Below, one piece after another: positions 1 to 6,547 of a stretch of DNA of 10,211 bases. How positions within the stretch are numbered: the first letter of the stretch is position 1; the number at the start of each line of letters is the position of its first letter. This DNA is from Solobacterium sp. (GTDB lineage: Bacteria; Bacillota_I; Bacilli_A; Erysipelotrichales; Erysipelotrichaceae): the NCBI GenBank assembly GCA_016291725.1, contig JAEEYJ010000131.1, forward strand, positions 1-10,211. The letters are read 5' to 3'. The position numbers and the translations under genes were made by a program. The notes beneath the pieces were generated by a model that was given only the letters and a program-made list of their open reading frames with translations, did no database searches and was not told where the DNA came from.

Positions 1-1
1 G

Positions 2-3000
2 GCAGCTCTGAAGCGGCAGGAAGAGACCAGCCAGCAGGCCCTGAATGAAGCAGTCAGTGTACTGCAGACCAACCAGGAAGATCTGGATGAACTGGTACGC
101 ATCTACCATGATGGCAACCAGGATATGGTAAATGACCTGTATCAGCTGATGATCAGCGGCCTGTTCGATTACCTTACGACTGCTGATGTTGAGACACGTT
201 CAGCAGTCATGACGGAAATGGTGGAGCGTTCCGGGGTTGACTACTTCTTTCTGATGGATTCCAATGCCAAGGTTGTCATGGCACCGGCGACGGATCTTGT
301 GGGCATGGATCTGGTCTACAGAGGCCTGCTGACCCAGGAAAACGCCATGAAGCTGATCCAGGGGACAAGAAGTGAAGATGGTACGGTTGAGCCGGCTCTG
401 GAGAACAACCGTTACGGATATTACTACTGGTATTCCTATCCGTTCCGGTTCAACGACCGGAAATTCGTCTTCGTTCTTGGTGCGGACGCGAACATGCTCG
501 ATGTGCAGACCGGTTCCCTGAAGGATGTTTCCGCGGTCCTCAGCCATGCGGCAGTCGGCAGCAATGGATTCATGTTTGCTGTAGACAAGAAGAGCACCTC
601 CTTCCTGTATTATGAGAATAACGGCGTCAGCCTGACCGGGAAGAACGCGCTGGATGCCGGTCTTTCCATGGAAGCGCTGAATGATGGGTATTCCGGGATT
701 CAGACCATTGAAGGTGTACGTTATCATTGTGTTTCACGCACCTACGGAGACAATACGGTAATCTGTGCTGTAGCGGATACGGACAATATCTTCGCGGATG
801 ATCGCTATGCTGTGTTCTGGTCGGTTTCCTGCTTCATCATGGTTATGATTCTTTGCCTGGCCTATGCCGTGATTGTACGCAATGATTTTGTGCGCAATGC
901 GGTGCAGACAGAGAAGATCTACCTTGGCAGGGACAAAGAGAATTCGTTGATCTTCGATCGTTCTGTGTTCCGCAAAGTCACGCCGCTGATGATGGCAGGC
1001 GTATTCATGATCTACGGACTGACGTTCTATACCCAGACACTGCTGGAGATTTCCAAAGGAATAGAGAATTCTGCGCTTGCACTGGAAGAGGTAACTACCA
1101 GGTACAGGGAAAGCCAGGTCAACCGGGAAGTCATACAGAACTATTACAATCAACTATTCCTTTCCAAAGCCAGGCTGATTGCCTATCTGATGGAAGAAGA
1201 TCCCTCCGTGCTCAATGAACCGACGGAAAGGTACTATTCGGTGTATGAAGACGGAAGCAGGGTGTTCCTGGAGGATGACGAAGGAAACCGCCTGCGCTCG
1301 GTCGGCATGAGCAGAAAGCTGCAGGAGCTCTGTGATGCCAACCATCTGGAAACACTGTATATCTTTGATGAAGACGGCAGGACAATCGCTACCAATACAG
1401 AGAACTGGTATTTCACCATCAGCCACAAAGAAGGGGATCAGTCCTATGATTTCCTGCAGGTGCTGGATGGACGGATGGATTCACTGGTACAGGATGCGAT
1501 GGTCAGCGATGTCGGTGAACAGGCACAGTATGTCGGTGTACAGTTCAACTACTACACAGCCCTGGATGCAGAAGGAAATACGGTCTATGTTTCCCGGTTT
1601 GCGTATGAAGGGGATACAGCCGGAGCGGTGACACCGCACCGTTCACTGCTGCAGATCGGTCTGCGCAGCGATCTGTCTGCCAGGATCTTTGCGTCCACAG
1701 AGACCAGCAGCATTCTTTCTTCGGACATGCTCAGCGGAGGATTCATCGTTCTGTTCGACGCAGATGAGAACAATACCTGCCTGTACTCGCCGAATGAGGG
1801 CAGCATCGGCAGGACGGCCGCGGACCTTGGTGTGAGCCCGAAGGCATTCACCGGCCTGGATTACTACGGATTCACAAGGGTGAACGGGATATCCTATTTC
1901 CAGTATTTCCGCTATACAGACGGATACTTTATCGGTACAGCCATCCCTCGTTCCAATATGTACCAGCTCAGATCGACGCTGTCGCTGATCACTTCGCTGG
2001 TCAGCCTGCTGTTGATTCTGATCCTGTCCGGTACGGTTACGCTGGCCACCAAGGAAGAGGAGTATCTCTTTGAGACCATGGCCGAGGATGAAGACGGTCT
2101 GGACAATCCGATCTTCAGCATCATCCTGCCGTCAGGCCGCCACGCTTCCACGGTGAAGGCAGCTTCACGCTGGGACAATAAATACATTCCATGGGCTGAC
2201 CGCAGTCCGGAGCAGAAACTGCTGATGATGTTCAGTGTTGTCGGCGGTATTCTGGTGCTCTATGTTGCGGTATCCGTTCTGGGCGTCAACCATTTCTACA
2301 GAGAGAATTCCATCATTCACTACATCCTGAGCAATGATTGGGACAGAGGACTCAATATCTTTGCGTTCAGCCAGTGCGTCATGGTACTGGTGTTCACAGC
2401 AATCTTCATTACATTGTTCCGCATCCCGGTACGGATCATGTCGCAGCTGCTCGGCGCGAGAGGAGAGACCATCGGGCATCTGCTGCTGTCGGTCGTCAAG
2501 TACGGCGGTGCAATCGGTGCGGTCTTCTACTGCATGTATCTGGCAGGCATGGATTCCGTGAATCTGCTGGCCAGCGCCGGTGTCCTGTCCCTGGTCATCG
2601 GTCTCGGTGCACAGAGTCTGATCAAGGACATCCTTGCCGGTATCTTCATCGTATTCGAGGGTGAATTCCGGGTCGGCGACATCGTAACAATCCATAACTA
2701 CCGCGGTACGGTCATGGACATCGGTCTGCGCACCACAAAGATCATGGCGCATGACGGCAATATCAAGATCTTCAACAACAGCGATATCTCCGGTGTTCTG
2801 AACATGACGAAGGAGACGTCTGTAGCCTACATAAAGATCGGTATTGAATACGGCCAGGATATTGATTATGTTGAGGCTGTACTGGCCAGAGACCTGCCGG
2901 CGCTGAAAGACAGGAATCCGAAGATCCTGGACGGACCGAGCTGTCTGGGTGTAGCGGATCTGGGAGAGAGCGGTGTGAACATCGCTGTCATAGCCCGGTG

Positions 3001-3178
3001 TACGGAGAACGATGTGCGCAGTGTGAACCGTTTCCTCAACAAGGAAGTCCTGCAGATCTTCTACCGGAACGGCATCAATGTTCCGTTCCCGAATGTCACG
3101 GTATCCGAGCTCAATACAAGGGGGCGGAAGACCATGGCGGACTTTGTGGACAGCAGCGAAGAGACAGAACAGTATTGA
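2..3178 (+). CDS. MscS-family channel with two tandem Cache-like extracytoplasmic sensor regions (5' end outside window)
   Basis: The frame is open from base 2, so the Met at 125 is internal and the true start lies upstream. Residues are counted from that Met. The bases before it encode a polar, Gln/Glu-rich, probably coiled-coil stretch. Region 1 (to ~229) has two Cache/PAS-like strands (near 37-50, DYFFLMDSNAKVV, and 145-165, GFMFAVDKK). TM segments lie at ~230-251 and ~286-306. Region 2 (~307-618) repeats the pattern (LYIFDEDGRTIATN near 411; GFIVLFDADENN near 539). TMs follow at ~619-641, 700-722, 745-767 and 786-808, then an MscS pore helix at ~812-845 (GLGAQSLIKDILAGIFIVFE) and the beta domain (FRVGDIVTI). 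Basic residues after TMs 1, 3 and 5 fit the cytoplasmic side, and the topology places the MscS core correctly. The usual PNS turn of the beta domain reads NNS here. Membership of MscS is firm. The Cache assignment rests on pattern only, and the ligand and ion preference are unknown. Confidence 0.88.
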   Translation, partial: AALKRQEETSQQALNEAVSVLQTNQEDLDELVRIYHDGNQDMVNDLYQLMISGLFDYLTTADVETRSAVMTEMVERSGVDYFFLMDSNAKVVMAPATDLVGMDLVYRGLLTQENAMKLIQGTRSEDGTVEPALENNRYGYYYWYSYPFRFNDRKFVFVLGADANMLDVQTGSLKDVSAVLSHAAVGSNGFMFAVDKKSTSFLYYENNGVSLTGKNALDAGLSMEALNDGYSGIQTIEGVRYHCVSRTYGDNTVICAVADTDNIFADDRYAVFWSVSCFIMVMILCLAYAVIVRNDFVRNAVQTEKIYLGRDKENSLIFDRSVFRKVTPLMMAGVFMIYGLTFYTQTLLEISKGIENSALALEEVTTRYRESQVNREVIQNYYNQLFLSKARLIAYLMEEDPSVLNEPTERYYSVYEDGSRVFLEDDEGNRLRSVGMSRKLQELCDANHLETLYIFDEDGRTIATNTENWYFTISHKEGDQSYDFLQVLDGRMDSLVQDAMVSDVGEQAQYVGVQFNYYTALDAEGNTVYVSRFAYEGDTAGAVTPHRSLLQIGLRSDLSARIFASTETSSILSSDMLSGGFIVLFDADENNTCLYSPNEGSIGRTAADLGVSPKAFTGLDYYGFTRVNGISYFQYFRYTDGYFIGTAIPRSNMYQLRSTLSLITSLVSLLLILILSGTVTLATKEEEYLFETMAEDEDGLDNPIFSIILPSGRHASTVKAASRWDNKYIPWADRSPEQKLLMMFSVVGGILVLYVAVSVLGVNHFYRENSIIHYILSNDWDRGLNIFAFSQCVMVLVFTAIFITLFRIPVRIMSQLLGARGETIGHLLLSVVKYGGAIGAVFYCMYLAGMDSVNLLASAGVLSLVIGLGAQSLIKDILAGIFIVFEGEFRVGDIVTIHNYRGTVMDIGLRTTKIMAHDGNIKIFNNSDISGVLNMTKETSVAYIKIGIEYGQDIDYVEAVLARDLPALKDRNPKILDGPSCLGVADLGESGVNIAVIARCTENDVRSVNRFLNKEVLQIFYRNGINVPFPNVTVSELNTRGRKTMADFVDSSEETEQY

Positions 3179-3180
3179 TG

Positions 3181-3203
3181 AAAGGACGGGAAACCGTCCT
3201 TTT
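3181..3203 (+). terminator. Intrinsic terminator of the channel gene
   Basis: A perfect 9-bp stem (AAAGGACGG / CCGTCCTTT) closes a GAAA tetraloop and ends in a short T run. It begins 3 nt after the TGA stop of the channel gene. The T tract is short and partly inside the stem, so termination may be incomplete. Confidence 0.75.
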
Positions 3204-3206
3204 CTG

Positions 3207-3230
3207 TGGCATAATGAACAGGGGGTGATC
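3207..3230 (+). promoter_or_regulatory. Possible extended -10 promoter and near-consensus ribosome binding site
   Basis: TGGCATAAT (3207-3215) resembles an extended -10 element (TGn plus CATAAT). No convincing -35 lies 16-18 bp upstream, where the terminator hairpin sits. AGGGGGTGATC (3220-3230) matches the 16S anti-Shine-Dalgarno complement AGGAGGTGATC at 10 of 11 positions, and its G run ends 9 nt before the ATG at 3235, which fixes that start. If the promoter is real, the leader is only about a dozen bases long. The RBS is secure and the promoter is tentative. Confidence 0.45.
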
Positions 3231-3234
3231 AGGT

Positions 3235-4842
3235 ATGAAATGTCCATCCTGCGGCGGCACACTGCACTTTGATATTGCCAGGCAGTGCCTGGTATGCGCC
3301 AACTGTGCCAATACGTATGATGCGGATGAGTACAGCGTAGAAAACAGCGCGGATACCTCATCCTGGGGCGATGCCCGGATGTACCGCTGCCGCAGCTGCG
3401 GTGCAGAGCTGCTGAGCATGAACGATGAAGCAGTCTCCTATTGCATGTACTGTGGATCCGAAGCAGTACTGCAGGAGGAAATCTCCGGGATGAATGAGCC
3501 GAAGCGCATCATTCCGTTCCGGATTGACAAGCAGGAATGCCGTACCATCTACCGCAAAGCACTGGAGAAAAAGTGGTACATACCGACGGAATTCAAGGAA
3601 GAGGAGTTCATAGAACGCTTCCGTCCTTTCTATATTCCGTACTGGATGTACAACGTGAAATTCAGGGAAGATCCGTTCACGGTCAAGGGATACCGGGACT
3701 ATACCCGCGGCGGATATGATTACCATGAGGAGTATGACATCCTGACGGAAATCAAGCAGAAAGGGCTTTACGGAGTACCGTATGATGCATCCAGGAACTT
3801 TGATGATCTTATTGCGGAAGACATTGCACCGTTCCGGAAGAAGGACCTGATTCCGTTCAGCAGCGGCTATCTGGCCGGAATGTATGCCGACAGACCAAAC
3901 GTCAGTCCTGAACTGTACCGTAAGGAAGTGATGGACAAGGCCGAGGAGGAAGCGCTCAGCGATATCCGCAAAGGCCTGAATATGACCAGTCTGAAACTGC
4001 CTTCCGGAAAGAAACTGAGCAAGCTGCTGGATGCCCGCTATGATGGTGCTGAAGCAGTGTATCTCCCGGTATGGTTCCTGACCTGGCGGAAGGGGGACCG
4101 TGTTGCCTATGCTGTGGTCAACGGTCAGACCGGGAAGATACACATTGACCTGCCGACGGATCAGAAAGTATTCCTGCGCAATACGGTTCTGGCAGCCGTT
4201 CTGCTGTTCATCCTGCTCAGTGTGTTCGTTTCGGTTACGTCCCGGTTTGTACTGTGGTTTTCCGCATTGCTGGTGTATCTTGCCGGAAGAAGATACCGGA
4301 AGGAGCTCAAGGAGATCCGTAACAGGGAGAACCATGTGTTCGACAAAGGCTATCTGCTGAGCGACGAGGACGAGCTCAGCATGTCGGAAAGGGCAAGAAG
4401 CAGAGTCCGCGCACTCAGCAGCATACCGCTGTTCCGGACGGTTGCCGGAGCACTGGCTTCCATTGTCATCAGCTTTGCAGCGCTGTTCGGCCTTGCGGGT
4501 CTGGTCAGCGAAGAACTCATGACCTATGAAGGCGCGCAGGCAATGACGTTCCTGATCCTGATTGCCGAATCCATTCTGTTTGTGCGTTCATTATGGGTTG
4601 CCCGGCATCTGAGGAACAAGCGCAGCGTTCTGATCCTGATGCTGGCATTTGCAGCGGTGGTGTACAGCTTCGTGGTTGCCTGGCAGGAACCGGTGCAGGA
4701 CTGGTGGTACTATGCCGGCAGTCTGGTGTGCCTGGCGGCAGCCTCTATTATGTGTCTGGATCTGATTGCCCGCTACAATGAAACGGCGACCCGGCCGCTG
4801 CCGTCGTTCTATGCACGGGAAGGAGGCAACGACCATGCGTAG
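3235..4842 (+). CDS. TFIIB-type double zinc-ribbon multi-pass membrane protein of unknown function
   Basis: This 535-residue protein opens with a zinc ribbon using C3, C6, C21 and C24. A second CxxC pair set follows at C52, C55, C70 and C73. The soluble middle (~80-305) has features I recognise from zinc-ribbon membrane proteins common in gut Clostridia: RIIPFRIDK, a PFYIPYWMY segment, and a LPVWFLTW...NGQTGKIHIDLP block (NGQTGK at 296-301). The C-terminal part holds about six hydrophobic segments near 317-335, 338-351, 403-423, 437-455, 464-483 and 491-513. There is no signal peptide, so the ribbons should be cytoplasmic. The TAG stop overlaps the next gene by 8 nt, indicating translational coupling with the TPM-domain protein. 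Relatives are often labelled as TFIIB-like or PriA-like in databases because of the ribbons. Nothing here supports a role in transcription or replication. Envelope maintenance is a guess from the partner gene. Confidence 0.85.
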   Translation: MKCPSCGGTLHFDIARQCLVCANCANTYDADEYSVENSADTSSWGDARMYRCRSCGAELLSMNDEAVSYCMYCGSEAVLQEEISGMNEPKRIIPFRIDKQECRTIYRKALEKKWYIPTEFKEEEFIERFRPFYIPYWMYNVKFREDPFTVKGYRDYTRGGYDYHEEYDILTEIKQKGLYGVPYDASRNFDDLIAEDIAPFRKKDLIPFSSGYLAGMYADRPNVSPELYRKEVMDKAEEEALSDIRKGLNMTSLKLPSGKKLSKLLDARYDGAEAVYLPVWFLTWRKGDRVAYAVVNGQTGKIHIDLPTDQKVFLRNTVLAAVLLFILLSVFVSVTSRFVLWFSALLVYLAGRRYRKELKEIRNRENHVFDKGYLLSDEDELSMSERARSRVRALSSIPLFRTVAGALASIVISFAALFGLAGLVSEELMTYEGAQAMTFLILIAESILFVRSLWVARHLRNKRSVLILMLAFAAVVYSFVVAWQEPVQDWWYYAGSLVCLAAASIMCLDLIARYNETATRPLPSFYAREGGNDHA

Positions 4843-5584
4843 ATGGATGGTGGCGCTGCTGGGCATTCTGTGCCTGTCCGTGAACATGAACACAGCTGCT
4901 GCGGAAGGCTCCTACCGCACGGTGATGGAAGACAGTATGGACCTGTTCACCGATGAGGAAGAGCAGCTTCTTGCCGTGCAGATGGAACAGTTTACCAAGT
5001 ACGGGAACGCGGCTGTTGTGACTGTCAGCCAGCACGACTATACCAGCAGATACGCGAAGCAGAAATACGCTGAACTGTTCGGTGAGGAGAGCGGTCTTCT
5101 GTTTGTCATCGACATGGGCGAGCGGATGATCTGGGTCCACTGCAACGGTGCGGTATACCGTACAATCGACAAAGCCTACGCCAATACGATTACGGACAAT
5201 GTCTACCACTACGCTACGGACGGGGACTACTACCGCTGTGCCAGTGAAGTGTTCTCCCAGGCAACGGTTCTGATGGAAGGCGGGCGGATCGCTCAGCCGA
5301 TGAAGTACATATCCAATGCATTGATCGCGCTTGTCATTGCCCTGCTGGCCAATTTCGCGCTGATGTCCGGAGAGAGGAAGCGTCCGGCACCGGCAGAAGA
5401 CGCTGCCGCAGCAATGACCACAGCAGCAGGCATAACCATACTGTCCCGTAAGCTTGTCCGCAAAAGAAAGACCGCTCATGTGGAGTACTCGGGGTCTTCC
5501 GGCTCCTCCGGCGGAGGCGGGGGAGGCGGTTCCTCTTCCGGCGGTGGAGGCTCTTCGGGCGGAGGCGGCGGACATCGCTTCTGA
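4835..5584 (+). CDS. TPM-domain protein, signal peptide, membrane anchor and Gly/Ser-rich C-terminus (YgcG-like)
   Basis: The start at 4835 is chosen because AGGAGG (4821-4826) lies 8 nt upstream and the first residues form a signal peptide (MRRWMVALLGILCLSV, likely cleaved after A23). The frame is open further upstream, but that stretch lacks such a site. The 249-residue product has a TPM-like domain at ~28-150, recognised from the pattern DxMDLFTDEEEQLLAVQM, then AAVVTVSQ and SGLLFVIDMGERMIWVH. A transmembrane segment follows at ~158-178. The last 30 residues are almost only Gly and Ser and end in HRF, a tail typical of YgcG-type TPM proteins. The TPM domain would lie outside the membrane and the basic, Gly-rich tail inside. 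Some TPM proteins are acid phosphatases or assist photosystem repair in plants, but most bacterial ones have no assigned role. The gene overlaps the zinc-ribbon gene by 8 nt, so the two probably act together. Confidence 0.85.
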   Translation: MRRWMVALLGILCLSVNMNTAAAEGSYRTVMEDSMDLFTDEEEQLLAVQMEQFTKYGNAAVVTVSQHDYTSRYAKQKYAELFGEESGLLFVIDMGERMIWVHCNGAVYRTIDKAYANTITDNVYHYATDGDYYRCASEVFSQATVLMEGGRIAQPMKYISNALIALVIALLANFALMSGERKRPAPAEDAAAAMTTAAGITILSRKLVRKRKTAHVEYSGSSGSSGGGGGGGSSSGGGGSSGGGGGHRF

Positions 5585-5588
5585 TGCG

Positions 5589-5640
5589 TTGAATGCACCG
5601 TACCATGGTGATAGAATGGAACAAGAAAAACAAAAGGGGT
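5589..5640 (+). promoter_or_regulatory. gpmA promoter and ribosome binding site
   Basis: A -35 TTGAAT (5589-5594) and -10 TAGAAT (5612-5617) are separated by 17 bp, and the -10 is preceded by TG at 5609-5610 (extended -10). Transcription would begin near 5624. AAAGGGGT (5633-5640) is the ribosome binding site and favours ATG 5648 over the adjacent ATG at 5651. No terminator is visible between the TPM gene and this promoter, so read-through from upstream is also possible. Confidence 0.65.
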
Positions 5641-5647
5641 AATCAAT

Positions 5648-6400
5648 ATGATGAAACTGGTATTGATCCGCCACGGTGAAAGTGAATGGAACAAACTGAA
5701 TCTGTTCACCGGCTGGACGGATGTCGATCTGAGCGAGAAGGGACATGAAGAGGCGAAGAATGCAGGCCGGCTGCTGAAGGCAGAAGGCTATGACTTCGAC
5801 ATCTGCTATACATCTCTGCTGAAGCGTGCAATCCATACACTGAATCATGTTCTGGATGAAATGGACAGGGCATGGCTGCCTGTTGTCAAAACCTACAAGC
5901 TGAACGAACGCCACTACGGTGCGCTGCAGGGGCTGAACAAGGCAGAGACAGCGGAAAAGTACGGAGAGGACCAGGTCAAGGTCTGGCGCCGTTCCTACGA
6001 TGTGAAGCCGCCGGCACTGGATCCGACGGACGAAAGAGCACCGCAGAACCAGGAGATGTTCCGGGGAATCGATCCGGCGGAACTCCCGCTGAATGAATCT
6101 CTGGAGACAACAGTCGAGCGTGCAGTACCGTACTTTGAGGAAGTCATCAAGGAAGATATGAAAGCAGGAAAGCGTGTACTGATCGCTGCCCACGGCAATT
6201 CACTCAGAGCACTGGTAAAGTACTTCGACAATCTGACCAATGACGAGATCATCGGTGTCAACATTCCGACAGGATCGCCGCTGGTCTATGAATTCGACGA
6301 TGATTTCCATGTCATCCGGCACTACTATCTCGGTATGAGCGAAGCAGAGCTGCAGGCGAAGATGGACGCTGTAGCCAAGCAGGGCGCCGCAAAGAAATAA
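5648..6400 (+). CDS. gpmA: 2,3-bisphosphoglycerate-dependent phosphoglycerate mutase
   Basis: This is a cytoplasmic glycolytic enzyme that interconverts 3-phosphoglycerate and 2-phosphoglycerate through a phosphohistidine. At 250 residues it equals the length of the E. coli enzyme. The histidine-phosphatase signature [10 protein letters not shown] gives the phospho-accepting H9. R60 (LKRAIHTL), E87 ([14 protein letters not shown]) and the second catalytic histidine H182 ([10 protein letters not shown]) are all present, each one residue before its E. coli counterpart. The family insert (YDVKPPALD) and the C-terminal tail that covers the active site are also present, which separates it from the shorter cofactor-independent phosphatase relatives. 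It has its own promoter and a strong terminator, so it is probably a single-gene unit. It sits just upstream of a hexose importer, a sensible metabolic neighbour. Confidence 0.97.
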   Translation: MMKLVLIRHGESEWNKLNLFTGWTDVDLSEKGHEEAKNAGRLLKAEGYDFDICYTSLLKRAIHTLNHVLDEMDRAWLPVVKTYKLNERHYGALQGLNKAETAEKYGEDQVKVWRRSYDVKPPALDPTDERAPQNQEMFRGIDPAELPLNESLETTVERAVPYFEEVIKEDMKAGKRVLIAAHGNSLRALVKYFDNLTNDEIIGVNIPTGSPLVYEFDDDFHVIRHYYLGMSEAELQAKMDAVAKQGAAKK

Positions 6401-6406
6401 CACAGG

Positions 6407-6435
6407 CATTCCCGCAAAACGCGGGAATGTTTTTT
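6407..6435 (+). terminator. Intrinsic terminator of gpmA
   Basis: A perfect 9-bp stem, CATTCCCGC (6407-6415) and GCGGGAATG (6421-6429), with a 5-nt loop, is followed by six T residues. It begins 7 bases after the gpmA stop codon and isolates gpmA from the transporter operon. Confidence 0.92.
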
Positions 6436-6441
6436 GACAGT

Positions 6442-6462
6442 TATGTGAAAAATATGTGAAAA
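6442..6462 (+). repeat. Two direct repeats TATGTGAAAA, one helical turn apart
   Basis: The identical 10-mer TATGTGAAAA occurs at 6442-6451 and 6453-6462, with an 11-bp period, ending 7 bp before the -35 of the mglB promoter. The position and spacing are typical of an activator bound as a tandem dimer on one DNA face, for example a response regulator. The protein that binds is unknown. Confidence 0.5.
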
Positions 6463-6469
6463 GATAGTG

Positions 6470-6499
6470 TTGAAAACGTTTCCATCACGGGAGTATAAT
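6470..6499 (+). promoter_or_regulatory. mglB promoter
   Basis: The -35 TTGAAA (6470-6475) and a consensus -10 TATAAT (6494-6499) are separated by 18 bp. Transcription should start near 6506, giving a leader of about 42 nt before the mglB ATG. The -10 is perfect and the -35 is good, so basal strength should be high and control likely comes from the overlapping operators. Confidence 0.82.
6471..6484 (+). promoter_or_regulatory. cre-like operator (CcpA or another LacI-family regulator)
   Basis: TGAAAACGTTTCCA fits the catabolite-responsive element consensus TGWAARCGYTWNCW at every position. It overlaps the -35 and the spacer of the mglB promoter, where bound CcpA would block RNA polymerase, so glucose repression of the importer is expected. 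A galactose-specific LacI/GalR-type repressor could recognise a similar sequence; the site alone cannot tell them apart. Confidence 0.72.
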
Positions 6500-6506
6500 G
6501 TCGTTG

Positions 6507-6525
6507 TGTGAATGGAATATTCACA
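6507..6525 (+). promoter_or_regulatory. Inverted repeat at the mglB transcription start (operator candidate)
   Basis: TGTGAAT (6507-6513) and ATTCACA (6519-6525) are perfect inverted copies separated by 5 bp, beginning at the predicted +1. The half-site TGTGAA also occurs in the upstream direct repeats. A repressor bound here would block initiation; the RNA could alternatively form a weak 5' hairpin. Confidence 0.45.
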
Positions 6526-6547
6526 TGATTCCAACAGGAGGAAAGAA

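Noticed and set aside
125..127. ATG at 125 as the start of the channel gene
   Set aside because: The same frame is open to base 2 with plausible protein sequence, and no ribosome binding site precedes 125.
2165..3361. Minus-strand open frame (398 codons) opposite the MscS core
   Set aside because: It is antisense to a recognised channel module and spans a terminator and two genes; the Asp/His/Gln-rich product resembles nothing.
5596..5610. Hairpin CACC...GGTG after the TPM gene as a terminator
   Set aside because: The stem is only 4 bp with no T run and it overlaps the gpmA promoter elements.
4748..6193. Long minus-strand open frame (481 codons) across the TPM gene and gpmA
   Set aside because: It lies opposite two firmly identified genes, has low-complexity Cys/His/Arg-rich composition, and shows no domain; it is a coding shadow.
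6434..6439. Consensus -35 TTGACA after the gpmA terminator
   Set aside because: It is partly made by the terminator T run, and no -10-like hexamer lies 16-18 bp downstream.
6507..6525. CRP-type site from TGTGA...TCACA
   Set aside because: The arms are 9 bp apart instead of the 6 bp of CRP sites, and CRP-cAMP control is not expected in this kind of organism; kept only as an unassigned inverted repeat.
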